From Mycobacterium branderi (GTDB lineage Bacteria; Actinomycetota; Actinomycetes; Mycobacteriales; Mycobacteriaceae), in contig NZ_AP022606.1 in assembly GCF_010728725.1 (NCBI RefSeq), positions 806,001-870,000 of the forward strand: a stretch of 64,000 nt of DNA. The letters run 5' to 3'. Position numbers and translations under genes: made by a program. The notes under the pieces are model-generated. The model saw only the letters and a program-made list of their open reading frames with translations, had not been told where the DNA came from and did not search any database. Below, in pieces: positions 26,951-35,408 of this stretch (position 1 is its first letter; each line of letters starts with the position of its first letter).

Positions 26951-27724
26951 TTAGCGCTTCTCCTTTGTTGCGACAATGGTCTGCGACAGACCGGCGATGT
27001 GCTGTTCGATGCCGGTGAAGCCGATGTCACCGAGAAATCCGGTGACTTCCTCGCGGCCGAACCATCGAACGCCGCTGACGGCATTCAGCGCGGCTGCGCG
27101 AACTGCGTTGTGGCGCCGGCCAGGCACCAGGCTGGTCAGGAGCACCACGCGCCCACCGGGTTTGAGCACGCGGGCAAGTTCGCGGATCGCCTGGAACGGC
27201 TCGTTGATCAGATACAGCGCGGCAAGGCAGCTGGCCGCGTCGGCCACGCCGTCAGCGAACGGCAAGTGCTCGGCATCACCGCGCACATACGCGACGCACG
27301 AACCGGAGTTGTCGACGACGGCACGCCGCAGCATCGCATGCGATGCGTCCAGTCCGACGGCAAGGCCCTGCGGGGCTACCTGCTCGCCGAACCACCCGGT
27401 GAAGTTGCCCGGACCGCAACCGATGTCGAGAACGACAGAGCCCGACTTGAGTCCCAGCCAGCTCGACATCCGCCGCCGGTCTTCCTCACGGCCGGGCGCC
27501 TTCGGCCCGCCTGCCAACTTGAGACCGATCGGTCGGCCGACCTGGTACCCGGCGGAGTACACCCGAGTACGCATGAGGCGCCGCGGGATGCTGCGTACCG
27601 GCGGACCGCTATCGCCGAGGAGGTCGTAATAGCCGTCGCGCGCGGAGCGGATCCGCTTTAACTGCCCAGGTTCCAACAACCCCAGCACGCGGCCCGTGGC
27701 CCCGTGTTGTGCGGTGAACGTCAT
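26951..27724 (-). CDS. SAM-dependent methyltransferase (class I)
   Basis: A 257-aa methyltransferase. The SAM-binding motif VLDIGCGPGNFTGWF is near residue 97, then GLDAS, GDAEHLPFADG and LKPGGRVVLLT follow in the normal class I order. ATG 27724 overlaps the stop of the preceding methyltransferase as ATGA. It resembles ubiE/type-11 small-molecule methyltransferases. Lying with an epoxide-hydrolase/SDR fusion, it may methylate a lipid or isoprenoid, but the substrate cannot be read from the sequence. Confidence 0.85.
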   Translation of the reverse strand: MTFTAQHGATGRVLGLLEPGQLKRIRSARDGYYDLLGDSGPPVRSIPRRLMRTRVYSAGYQVGRPIGLKLAGGPKAPGREEDRRRMSSWLGLKSGSVVLDIGCGPGNFTGWFGEQVAPQGLAVGLDASHAMLRRAVVDNSGSCVAYVRGDAEHLPFADGVADAASCLAALYLINEPFQAIRELARVLKPGGRVVLLTSLVPGRRHNAVRAAALNAVSGVRWFGREEVTGFLGDIGFTGIEQHIAGLSQTIVATKEKR

Positions 27725-28680
27725 CGCTTCTTAGCCTTCTGCGCGACCGCGATGATGTAATCCGACTGCAACGCCGTCAGCCGAAAACCCAGCGGGGTAA
27801 AGGAATACCGGATAGCCGGATTGACATGCCGCATGTCGGGATCGCTGAGCCGCTTGCGCAGGTATCTCGCGAGTGGTGGGTAGACGTCGTCGGTGATCGG
27901 CCGCGTCACCGCCTCGGCAAATCCGACGTCGAGCAGCAAGTCCCGGTACCCGGCGAGGTCTACCGCGGCTCGCACCGCGCGTCGCGCCGCCTTTCGCCAG
28001 CCGCGCCGCGCGACCTCGCGGCGGGCCCACGCATTCACAATGGTACGTTTCGGAACGATGTCGGCCGTGACCAATCGACCGCCGGGCTTGAGCACCCGCA
28101 GGGCTTCGGTGAAGAAATCGACACGCGACGGGAAATGAAAGGCGGATTCGAGCGCCACCACCTTGGTGCACGATTTGTCGTCGAGCGGCAGATCGGTGGC
28201 CGACGCGTTGACGTAGTCGATCCTGTGCGACAACCCGGCATCGGCCACCCGGCGCGTGGCGATGCTGATCTGCTCGGTGGCCAGGTTTATCCCGGTGATG
28301 TGCTTGGGTCCAAACTCGTTGACCCACAAGATGTCTTGGTCACCATAGCCCGGGCCGCAGTCGACAACGACATCCGACGACTTGAATTCGGCGCTCTGCG
28401 CGACGAGTCGCGCCAGGTCTCGGCTTGCCTCGTCCAGCGTTGCGGGTTTGTTTCGCCAGTACCCGAAGTTGATGAACAGTGATTCCTCGCCGAACAGGTT
28501 CTGGGTGCCGACGATGTCGTAGATCTGGCCGGTCTTGGGACCCTCCGAGCGCGACAGCGCCACGCCCGCCATCTGCCTCCACTCGTCGGCCCAGCGACGT
28601 AGACGATCACCGGTCGACTCGTCCTGGATGTGACGCGGAACTGTGACCACGGCGCTCCTATCCCTGGCTTTTTCGGTCAT
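27721..28680 (-). CDS. SAM-dependent methyltransferase (type 11-like, 319 aa)
   Basis: ATG 28680 overlaps the stop of the upstream fusion gene as ATGA; the longer open frame upstream is a shadow of that gene. SAM motif VVDCGPGYGDQD near residue 100, then TGINLATEQI, ASATDLPLDD and LKPGGRLVTADIVPK. The FINFGYW segment before motif I is seen in lipid/sterol-type methyltransferases (Erg6-like and tocopherol-type). It differs from the mycolic cyclopropane synthases elsewhere in the window. Substrate unknown; a lipid-like acceptor is likely. Confidence 0.85.
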   Translation of the reverse strand: MTEKARDRSAVVTVPRHIQDESTGDRLRRWADEWRQMAGVALSRSEGPKTGQIYDIVGTQNLFGEESLFINFGYWRNKPATLDEASRDLARLVAQSAEFKSSDVVVDCGPGYGDQDILWVNEFGPKHITGINLATEQISIATRRVADAGLSHRIDYVNASATDLPLDDKSCTKVVALESAFHFPSRVDFFTEALRVLKPGGRLVTADIVPKRTIVNAWARREVARRGWRKAARRAVRAAVDLAGYRDLLLDVGFAEAVTRPITDDVYPPLARYLRKRLSDPDMRHVNPAIRYSFTPLGFRLTALQSDYIIAVAQKAKKR

Positions 28681-30479
28681 CGCGTGAGCGCAACCGATTT
28701 GGCGCTTAGCCGCCCGAGGGTCGGGGCCAGCCTGTTGAGGTGGTAGGAGATACGCGCCTCCGATGTCACCGGGACCACCTGCTTGTTCGTCTTGACGGCC
28801 TTGACGATCCGTTTGGCGACTTTGTCGGCGCTGTAATGGCGCAACCGGTAGGCGCGGTCGACCATCGCGATTTTTCGTGCGGCTTGCTCGTCGGACAGTC
28901 CGGACACGACTGTGTTGCGAATGATGTTGGTGTGCACCACACCTGGGCAGATGGTGCTGACGTTGACGCCCGACGGGGCGAGCTCGGCACGCAGGCAGTC
29001 GGAAAACATGAACACGCCCGACTTGCTTGTCGCGTAGGCGCTGAGTCCTTGTTGCGGCGAGTACGCGGCCATGCTCGACACGTTGACGATGTGTCCGCCC
29101 AGTCCCTGGCGTGCCATGCTCGGCGCGAATGCGCGACATCCGTTGACGACTCCGTACAGATTGACGTCAAGCACCCGGCGAAACTCCGCAGACGGCGTGG
29201 CCAGGAACCGGCCGGCCTGACCGACGCCGGCGTTGTTGACGAGTACATCCGGCACGCCGTGCGCGGCAAGGACTTCGCCGGCATGGGCCGTGACGGCGTC
29301 CTCGTCGGAGACATCGAGACGATAGGCGTGCGCGGTGCCGCCCTTCTCGGCGATCAGTGCGGCGGTCTCTTTCGCCGACGACAGATTGATGTCGGAGAGC
29401 ACGATCTCGGCGCCTTCCCGCGCAAACGCCAGCGCGGTCGCTCGCCCGATTCCGCTGCCGGCGCCGGTGATCACCACCAGCTGATCCTCGAATGGCAGCC
29501 GCCGCCTTCCCATCTCGGCGCGACGCAAGCCGCGTGCCGGTGGCAGGCCCGAGGTCGCATCGATCAACTCGATCGTCGCGGTGGCGAGCAACTCCGGATG
29601 GGAGAAGGCCAGCCAGTGCCCACCTTTGACCACGCGCTGCCATACCGTCGGCGCCCAATTCGGTTCATCGGCAAAGCTTCCCCGGCGAACCGCCGGATCG
29701 CGGGTTCCGACGATCACTTGAACCGGGACCTGCGTGAAGCGCTCGGCGGGCTTCAGGTGGGAGAACAGGTTCGCTCGATAGATCCGCAGCCCGTTGCCGA
29801 TGTCCTTGTCGAAGCTAGGCCCGAGGAAAATCTGCTCGGGATTTGTGCGTTCGGCTCGAGAAAGCCAGCGGCGCCAGCGGTCTCGTTTTGCCACCAGTCG
29901 CAGTGTGGCCTTGGGAAGCCAGGGCAGCATCAGGAAAAGCATGTAAGTGAACGACCCGACCTGAGCGAGGACAAGAGCGAGATTCTTTGGCGTCGGCCGC
30001 TTTAACCGGTTGCGTGCCCACATCACCAGATGCGCCACGTTGGGACCGGCCACCGACGTGAACGACGCGATGCGGTGCTGGGCGGAGTTGTCACACACCA
30101 GTTCCCACATCGCGACACTGCCCCAGTCGTGGGCGAGCACGTGGACCGGCTTGTCCGGGCTGACCGCCTCGATCACCGCTAGGTAGTCACTGGCCAGCGC
30201 ACCCAGCGTGAAGTCCCGGTAGCTGCGCGGATTGGTCGAGTTGCCGTGTCCGCGATTGTCGACGGTGACTACCCGGAAGCGGTCGCTCAGCAGCGGTACC
30301 ACGCCGTCCCACATGTGGTGCGAATCCGGCCAGCCGTGCAGCAGCAACACCGTCTCACCGGTTGGGTTGCCCTGCTCGTAGACGGCGATCTCAACGGCGC
30401 CGTTACGGACCATGCGAGAGCTCGGGGCTTCAGGTGCCACCGCAGCCGGCTGGCCGGTCGTCGTCAATGTTGAGTCCAT
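28677..30479 (-). CDS. ephD: EphD-type epoxide-hydrolase-like/SDR fusion protein
   Basis: A 600-aa two-domain protein. Residues about 20-310 form an alpha/beta hydrolase with HGWPD (oxyanion motif HGxP) and HDWGS, placing Asp as nucleophile as in epoxide hydrolases. Residues about 325-600 form an SDR with TGAGSGIG, NNAG and YATSK. Length and order match M. tuberculosis EphD (Rv2214c, about 592 aa), linked to oxygenated mycolic acid metabolism. ATG 30479 has GGAG about 8 nt upstream. It leads a four-gene operon (two methyltransferases and an SDR), which is not the Rv2214c neighbourhood I remember, so it could be a paralogue. Confidence 0.85.
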   Translation of the reverse strand: MDSTLTTTGQPAAVAPEAPSSRMVRNGAVEIAVYEQGNPTGETVLLLHGWPDSHHMWDGVVPLLSDRFRVVTVDNRGHGNSTNPRSYRDFTLGALASDYLAVIEAVSPDKPVHVLAHDWGSVAMWELVCDNSAQHRIASFTSVAGPNVAHLVMWARNRLKRPTPKNLALVLAQVGSFTYMLFLMLPWLPKATLRLVAKRDRWRRWLSRAERTNPEQIFLGPSFDKDIGNGLRIYRANLFSHLKPAERFTQVPVQVIVGTRDPAVRRGSFADEPNWAPTVWQRVVKGGHWLAFSHPELLATATIELIDATSGLPPARGLRRAEMGRRRLPFEDQLVVITGAGSGIGRATALAFAREGAEIVLSDINLSSAKETAALIAEKGGTAHAYRLDVSDEDAVTAHAGEVLAAHGVPDVLVNNAGVGQAGRFLATPSAEFRRVLDVNLYGVVNGCRAFAPSMARQGLGGHIVNVSSMAAYSPQQGLSAYATSKSGVFMFSDCLRAELAPSGVNVSTICPGVVHTNIIRNTVVSGLSDEQAARKIAMVDRAYRLRHYSADKVAKRIVKAVKTNKQVVPVTSEARISYHLNRLAPTLGRLSAKSVALTR

Positions 30480-30699
30480 TCCGATGCTCCGTCCGGCAGG
30501 GCCGACAAATACCTGCGTGACACGTCAGTCCGCATTACTACCGGTATCGTGTACCGCCTGTTCTAGGAATGTCAAGAGTCTCCACCACGAGCGATGCCAT
30601 GCCCATCGGCGGGTCGTTGAAGATGGCGTTGATGACGCCTCTATGGCCGAGGCCGACGGCCGTCGATCAGGCGATGCATGCCCGATTCGTTGACGCGAT
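30480..30699. other. intergenic region, 220 bp, upstream of the ephD-type operon
   Basis: No gene seen. On the minus strand it holds an ACTCTTGACA -35-like element (TTGACA at 30575-30570) and an imperfect CGGTACACGATACCG dyad near 30542-30556. Site D of the shared operator is at 30516-30530. The ACTCTTGACA block is identical to the -35 surroundings in promoter A. No U-rich hairpin is evident for the DUF2236 gene that ends at 30700. Confidence 0.5.
30516..30530 (+). promoter_or_regulatory. shared operator motif, site D
   Basis: CGTGACACGTCAGTC with palindromic core TGACACGTCA. It matches the operator of promoters A and B at 12 or more of 15 positions and lies 37 bp upstream of ATG 30479. For the ephD-type gene it sits downstream of the likely -35/-10 rather than in the spacer, and in opposite orientation, as a near-palindrome allows. 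It would block transcript initiation or elongation if bound. Confidence 0.5.
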
Positions 30700-31614
30700 C
30701 TAGAAGCGCTTCGGCAGTTTTCCTGATTCGCGCAGCCAGCCCTTGCGCGCGGTGTAGTGCCATTTCAGCGACGCCGGCACAAACGGCCAACCCGCGCGGA
30801 TCGTGTTGCGCGCTGCGTGATAGGCGCGTTCGTCGTAACGGGTCCAGCGGATCCGGAACCTCTCGCGCACGCCGGCAGGCAGCCCGCCGAAGATCACCAG
30901 CCGCATCGGCGGCGCCAGCGCGGCACGCACCGGCCAGGCCGGAAGCAATCTGTTGGCGATGGGCTTGAGCGCGGGCGGGGCGGGGAAAAACGGCGACGAG
31001 CTCATGTCCGGAATGGCTGTGCGGTTGATGAACTCGATGAGGTAGTCAGAGGCGGGGTTCGGTTGCAGGACTTGTTCGCAGTAGTGCACCCATTGCGCGT
31101 CGAACTCGGCGCGGTCGGCCGGCAGCACCGATTCGGTCATCCCGTACTGGCGATACCACTCGCAACCTTCCCGGTAGAGCCGGTCGCGCTCGGTGTCGGT
31201 TAGGCGGTGGGTGTCCCAATGCTCGGCGACGCGCTCCACCATCCGCTGAAAGGTGGCATGCGCCCACCAGTAGGTCTCGGGATTAAGCGCGTGATAGCGC
31301 GTGCCGTCCGGCTGGACACCCTTGATGGCACGGTGGTAGTCGCGGACTTGCCGGCCGGTGGTCTCGGCCTGCGGACCGTTGTAGACAGTACCGAGAATCC
31401 CTGGCAGAGAACGGAATACCCGATCGACGGGGTCGTCGAAGAAGTTGGAGTGTTCGATGAGCGCATACCCGATTGCGGGGTGCATGGTCTGCAGCAGGCC
31501 CGCGGTGCCGCCCTCGAAGGCGATCCGCATGTCACCGGCCCACCGCCAGATCAGCGAGTCGGGCCCGAGCCGCAAGCGTTGGCCGTTCAGCCGGGAATTC
31601 CCTTGGCCGTCCAT
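30700..31614 (-). CDS. DUF2236 (oxygenase MpaB-like) family protein
   Basis: A 304-aa protein. The pattern WRWAGDMRIAFEGGTAGLLQTMHPAIGYALIEHS then DDPVDRVFRS, and RVRDYHRAIKG followed by an ETYWWAHATF block, fits DUF2236, a family related to latex-clearing and MpaB oxygenases that bind heme or iron through conserved His. ATG 31614 has AGGTGA 5 nt upstream. A promoter (TTGACA, 17 bp, TAGCTT) overlapping an inverted repeat precedes it at 31631-31660. It lies head-to-tail after a TetR gene whose other side carries a second, divergent DUF2236 gene. Confidence 0.85.
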   Translation of the reverse strand: MDGQGNSRLNGQRLRLGPDSLIWRWAGDMRIAFEGGTAGLLQTMHPAIGYALIEHSNFFDDPVDRVFRSLPGILGTVYNGPQAETTGRQVRDYHRAIKGVQPDGTRYHALNPETYWWAHATFQRMVERVAEHWDTHRLTDTERDRLYREGCEWYRQYGMTESVLPADRAEFDAQWVHYCEQVLQPNPASDYLIEFINRTAIPDMSSSPFFPAPPALKPIANRLLPAWPVRAALAPPMRLVIFGGLPAGVRERFRIRWTRYDERAYHAARNTIRAGWPFVPASLKWHYTARKGWLRESGKLPKRF

Positions 31615-31630
31615 GATTCACCTACAGGCG

Positions 31631-31660
31631 AAGCTACTGTTGACAACGAACGATGTCAAC
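31631..31660 (-). promoter_or_regulatory. promoter overlapping a 7+8+7 inverted repeat
   Basis: Inverted repeat GTTGACA (31639-31645) and TGTCAAC (31654-31660), with an 8-bp spacer and perfect arms. On the minus strand the outer arm supplies -35 TTGACA (31659-31654). TAGCTT follows after 17 bp (31636-31631), 17 bp before ATG 31614. A repressor bound to the repeat would cover the -35 of the DUF2236 gene; the adjacent TetR is the obvious candidate. Confidence 0.5.
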
Positions 31661-31664
31661 GACG

Positions 31665-32294
31665 CTATCCGTTGAGCTGCGGCGGTGTGAGGCTGACGAG
31701 GCCGGAGGCCAATCGGGTGAGGGCGACCAGCGCGTCACGTTTGGCCAATTCGCGGTCGGGCGCATCGGCGATGAGCAAGGCGGCCTCGCACAGGCAACTG
31801 ATCAGCATGCTGGCGGTCATTGCAAGCGGCACATCGTGCAACTCCCCGCGATCGCGCAACGCCGACAGCAGGCGCTGTAGCGGCGGGATCAGCAGTTCCT
31901 CGTCGATGCGCCGATAGAGCCGGCTGGTCAGCACCGCAGGGGCTTGTTTGAGCAGCTCTCGATAGTCGCGGTCGTCGACGATGGTGGTCAGATAGTTCTC
32001 CATGAGCCGTTGACTGACCGCCCAACCGGGCGCGGCGCCGGCAGTGATTTGCTCGGTCGACTCCTCGATGATCGCGGCCAGCCGCGCAATGCGCGCGCGA
32101 AACAACCGCTCGAACACCGAACGCTTGTCCGGAAAGTGGTGGTAGAAGGCGCCTTTGGTAACTGATGCCTGGGCCGCGATGTCGTCGACGCTGGCGCAGT
32201 CGAAACCGCGGCTGACGAACAGCTCACCCGCGGCGCGGAGCAGCATGTCGCGCGTCTGGGCGGTATAGGCGGCACGCCGACTCTGGACAACCAT
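31665..32294 (-). CDS. TetR-family regulator between two DUF2236 genes
   Basis: A TetR protein of 209 aa from ATG 32294 (212 aa from TTG 32303). Helix-turn-helix near residues 15-60 includes VDDIAAQASVTKGAFYHHF, the most canonical TetR DNA-binding motif in the window. Its upstream region with the divergent DUF2236 gene carries a 23-bp imperfect palindrome (32306-32328), and its downstream gap carries another (31639-31660). It probably represses itself and one or both DUF2236 genes. Confidence 0.88.
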   Translation of the reverse strand: MVVQSRRAAYTAQTRDMLLRAAGELFVSRGFDCASVDDIAAQASVTKGAFYHHFPDKRSVFERLFRARIARLAAIIEESTEQITAGAAPGWAVSQRLMENYLTTIVDDRDYRELLKQAPAVLTSRLYRRIDEELLIPPLQRLLSALRDRGELHDVPLAMTASMLISCLCEAALLIADAPDRELAKRDALVALTRLASGLVSLTPPQLNG

Positions 32295-32305
32295 GGGAAC
32301 CAACA

Positions 32306-32328
32306 GTACCGTACCCTGAGTACGTTAC
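32306..32328. promoter_or_regulatory. 23-bp inverted repeat, candidate TetR operator
   Basis: GTACCGTAC (32306-32314), 5 bp, GTACGTTAC (32320-32328). The arms pair at 8 of 9 positions. It lies between the divergent TetR (32294) and DUF2236 (32353) starts, the usual place for a TetR autoregulatory site. A second, similar GAGTA word follows at about 32336, within the same short gap. Confidence 0.55.
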
Positions 32329-32352
32329 CTACTCTGAGTATGTGGAGTCGCA

Positions 32353-33354
32353 GTGGCGCCAGCAGTGACAGACGCAATCGTCGTCCGTCTTTTCGGCAAG
32401 AGAGGGCGGCGCGCAGTCGAGATAGCCGAAGCCCCGCGACTCGATGATGGCTACTTCGGACCCGGCTCAATCAGTTGGGAGGTGTGGGCCAATCCGGCGA
32501 TCTTGGCCATGGCCGGCATTCTGGGGTCGATCGTGGCGGTGCTCGACCCTGTCGGCGCCGCCGGTGTGAGTCAGCACAGCAGCTACCCTTCCGATCCGCT
32601 GGGCCGGGTACAGCGAAGCAACGCCTACTTCGTCGGCGCCGTGTTCGGTGATTCCGCGACCGCCGACAAAGTCGGGCGGGATCTGTTCCGTCGGCACTCG
32701 CACGTCAACGGCGTCGAACCCACCACGGGCAAGGCCTACCGCGCCAATGAGCTCGAGTACCTGATCTACACCTACGTCACCGGCTGGCCGTGCCTGTGGG
32801 ACATCTACAAGGCGTTCAGCGGAAAGAAGTTGACCGAGGACGACGAGCGTGCCTTCTACGCCGAGAACAACATCGTCGGCGAGTTACTCGGCATCCCATC
32901 TGGGATGCTGCCGCGCACGCCGGAAGAGGTGGAAGCCTATGTCCGCGACGCCGAGAACAACAAGATGGCGCTAACGCCGGCCGCGCAGGAGTTGATCGAC
33001 TTTTTCTTGCACCCACCGTTTACCCCGGCATGGCCAATGGCGGTCGCCAGCCCGTTCCTGCGGGTGGTCACCTGGGCAGCGCTCTCCCAAATGCGTCCCG
33101 GCGCACGCGAAGTCACCGGCATTCCTGCTATGCCGATCCGGACAGCGTTCGCCAAGGCCGCCCTGCGGATCGCGGTGCAGGCAGTCAAACTACCGATAAT
33201 CGACCGCCTTATCGCCCTCGGCGGATTCGAGGCCTGGGGCTACCGGCACAACGCTTTTCGGCATACACCCGGCACCGGACGGGTGCCGTTCACGCACGAT
33301 CCCGGTTTGCGGTTGCAGCAAGGCAAAGGCGGCACTTTGCCAGCCCCGACGTAG
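32353..33354 (+). CDS. DUF2236 (oxygenase MpaB-like) family protein
   Basis: A 333-aa DUF2236 member. It has GGxxSIVAVLDPVGAAGVSQHS-like alignment to the family core (near residues 55-75), SDPLGRVQRS, then RRHSHVNG and ELEYLIYTYVTG, which place family-conserved His and Arg residues. Start GTG 32353 with GTGGAG upstream. It is only distantly similar to the 30700 product, so the pair is not a recent duplication. It converges on regX3 with a 15-bp gap, which is the boundary between accessory and conserved core regions. Confidence 0.85.
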   Translation: MAPAVTDAIVVRLFGKRGRRAVEIAEAPRLDDGYFGPGSISWEVWANPAILAMAGILGSIVAVLDPVGAAGVSQHSSYPSDPLGRVQRSNAYFVGAVFGDSATADKVGRDLFRRHSHVNGVEPTTGKAYRANELEYLIYTYVTGWPCLWDIYKAFSGKKLTEDDERAFYAENNIVGELLGIPSGMLPRTPEEVEAYVRDAENNKMALTPAAQELIDFFLHPPFTPAWPMAVASPFLRVVTWAALSQMRPGAREVTGIPAMPIRTAFAKAALRIAVQAVKLPIIDRLIALGGFEAWGYRHNAFRHTPGTGRVPFTHDPGLRLQQGKGGTLPAPT

Positions 33355-33369
33355 TGTTGGCGCTGCCGA

Positions 33370-34053
33370 CTAGCCCTCCAGCTTGTAGCCCAGGCCGCGC
33401 ACGGTCACCAGGTGCACCGGGTTGGCCGGATCGGCTTCGATCTTGGAGCGGAGCCGCTTGACGTGCACGTCGAGGGTCTTGGTGTCGCCGACGTAGTCGG
33501 CGCCCCACACCCGATCGATGAGCTGTCCGCGGGTTAGCACTCGGCCGCTGTTGCGCATCAGGTACTCGAGCAGGTCGAATTCCTTGAGCGGCAATGTGAT
33601 CTGCTCACCGTTGACCGACACCACGTGGCGCTCGACGTCCATGCGCACCGGCCCGGACTCCAGCACTCCGTCGGCGGCCTCAGAATCGTCGTCGCCGCCA
33701 CGGCGCAGCACCGCCCGGATCCGGGCGATCAGCTCCCGCGCGGAATACGGCTTGGTCACATAGTCATCGGCGCCCAACTCCAGGCCGACCACCTTGTCGA
33801 TTTCGCTGTCGCGGGCAGTCACCATGATCACCGGCACGCTCGAGCGCGCACGCAACTGCTTGCACACGTCGGTGCCGGACATTCCCGGCAGCATCAGGTC
33901 CAGCAGCACGATATCCGCACCGGCACGGTCGAATTCGGCCAGCGCCGACGGCCCGTCGGTCACCACCGTGGCCTCGAAGCCTTCCTTGCGTAACAGGAAC
34001 GCCAGCGGATCGGCCAGCGACTCCTCGTCTTCCACGATCAGCACACTGGTCAT
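33370..34053 (-). CDS. regX3: RegX3 response regulator
   Basis: A 227-aa OmpR-type response regulator, the same length as M. tuberculosis RegX3. Receiver domain with acidic DEES pocket, phospho-acceptor Asp in [11 protein letters not shown] and Lys in [10 protein letters not shown], then a winged-helix DNA-binding domain ([23 protein letters not shown]). With SenX3 it controls the phosphate-starvation response. ATG 34053 overlaps the senX3 stop as ATGA. In the M. tuberculosis complex MIRU repeats separate these genes; here there are none. Confidence 0.96.
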   Translation of the reverse strand: MTSVLIVEDEESLADPLAFLLRKEGFEATVVTDGPSALAEFDRAGADIVLLDLMLPGMSGTDVCKQLRARSSVPVIMVTARDSEIDKVVGLELGADDYVTKPYSARELIARIRAVLRRGGDDDSEAADGVLESGPVRMDVERHVVSVNGEQITLPLKEFDLLEYLMRNSGRVLTRGQLIDRVWGADYVGDTKTLDVHVKRLRSKIEADPANPVHLVTVRGLGYKLEG

Positions 34054-35276
34054 CGATGTAGTTCTTCCTCTCGTTGGGCTCTTTTGGTCCGAGTTTGGAG
34101 TACCGGCGGTTTGTCAGGCTGCTGACCGCTGTCGTGATAGGCCGGGATCGACAGCGTGAACGTCGAGCCGGTACCCGGCTGGCTCCACAATCCGATGCTG
34201 CCGTTGTGGTTTGCCACGACGTGCTTGACGATCGCCAGTCCAAGTCCGGTGCCGCCGGTGGCCCGCGAGCGCGCCTTGTCGCCGCGGTAGAACCGTTCGA
34301 AGACCCGCTCCTGGTCTTTGCGCGGAATACCGATACCCCGGTCGGTGACGGCGATTTCGACGAAGGCACCTCGACGTCGACGGCTGATCGACACCAGGGA
34401 TCCGCGCGGCGAGTAGGCGATGGCATTGGACACCAGGTTGGCCAGCGCGGTGATCAGCAGGGCCTGGTCTCCCAACACCCGCAGGCCGCTCGGCGCGTCC
34501 GTGCGAACGTCGATATCGGCATTCTCGGCCGCCACCTTGTGACGTGAAATCGCCTCGGAGACAACGGTGTCCACGTCGACGGCACCGAGATCGGGCAGCC
34601 GCTCGGCGCCCTGCAGCCGGGACAACTCGATCAGCTCACCGACCATGTCACCCAGCCGCTTGGCCTCGACGAGCACCCTTTCACCGAACCGCCGCACCGT
34701 CTCCGGGTCGTCCGCGGAGGCCAGCAGCGCCTCGGCAAGTACGGCCATCGCGCCGACGGGGGTCTTGAGTTCGTGGCTGACGTTGGCGACGAAGTCGCGC
34801 CTTGCCGCTTCCATGCGGGCGTACTCGGACTGGTCGTAGACGAACACCACTGCAAAGCGGCGGTCCTCTTCGCTCAGCAGCCTCGCCTGCCCATGCACGG
34901 ACAGGTCGGAGCGGCCCGGCCCGGTGCGCTTACTCGGCAGCAGGTCGAACTCGACGTCCTGTCCGCTGGCGAGCGTGCGCCGCGCCGCATCCCACGCCTC
35001 GTCGTCGAGCAGGCGGTCGCGCACCAGCCCCAGTTCCCTGGCCCGGTCGTTCAGATACACCACGTCGCGGTGGCTGTCGACCACCGCGGTGCCCACCGGG
35101 GTCAGTGCGACGATTCGCTGCAGCATTTGCGCGACGGTGATGCCGGCCCATTCGGCCGCCACCCGTTGCCGTCGCTCGACGACCCGCGGCGCCAGTCGGG
35201 TGCCGACGGCGATCCCCGTGGCCAACGCCAAGAGAATCGATACCCCGGCCAGCGACAGCGCCGAGAACACAGTCAC
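34050..35276 (-). CDS. senX3: SenX3 sensor histidine kinase
   Basis: A 408-aa sensor kinase. N-terminal membrane segment(s) (about residues 1-25), a PAS-like region, the H-box [12 protein letters not shown] with the phospho-accepting His, then N-box ([11 protein letters not shown]), G1 (DRGIGIP) and G2 ([11 protein letters not shown]) of the ATPase domain. Very close to M. tuberculosis SenX3 (410 aa). It phosphorylates RegX3 in response to low phosphate. The promoter lies in the 132 bp before the gpm1 stop. Confidence 0.96.
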   Translation of the reverse strand: MTVFSALSLAGVSILLALATGIAVGTRLAPRVVERRQRVAAEWAGITVAQMLQRIVALTPVGTAVVDSHRDVVYLNDRARELGLVRDRLLDDEAWDAARRTLASGQDVEFDLLPSKRTGPGRSDLSVHGQARLLSEEDRRFAVVFVYDQSEYARMEAARRDFVANVSHELKTPVGAMAVLAEALLASADDPETVRRFGERVLVEAKRLGDMVGELIELSRLQGAERLPDLGAVDVDTVVSEAISRHKVAAENADIDVRTDAPSGLRVLGDQALLITALANLVSNAIAYSPRGSLVSISRRRRGAFVEIAVTDRGIGIPRKDQERVFERFYRGDKARSRATGGTGLGLAIVKHVVANHNGSIGLWSQPGTGSTFTLSIPAYHDSGQQPDKPPVLQTRTKRAQREEELHR

Positions 35277-35294
35277 ATAAAAATCCTACAAATC

Positions 35295-35378
35295 CACATG
35301 AACTTCACCCCAGCAGCGCAAGGCCAAAACCGGACATGTCACACCCTGCGGCGAAGGTGTTCGACCGTCGTTCATGTG
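35295..35378. promoter_or_regulatory. inverted 9-bp words upstream of senX3, candidate RegX3 sites
   Basis: CACATGAAC (35295-35303) and its exact reverse complement GTTCATGTG (35370-35378) lie 66 bp apart in the short gap upstream of senX3. TTCACC follows the first word. TGAAC/GTTCA and TTCACC elements resemble PHO/RegX3-type boxes, and RegX3 is known to bind upstream of senX3 in M. tuberculosis. The match to a defined consensus is only partial. Confidence 0.35.
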
Positions 35379-35408
35379 TTGTTTGCCAAACGAGCGCCAA
35401 AACCGGCG

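Noticed and set aside
34040..34060. MIRU repeat between senX3 and regX3
   Set aside because: The genes overlap by 4 bp; there is no intergenic sequence to hold a repeat.
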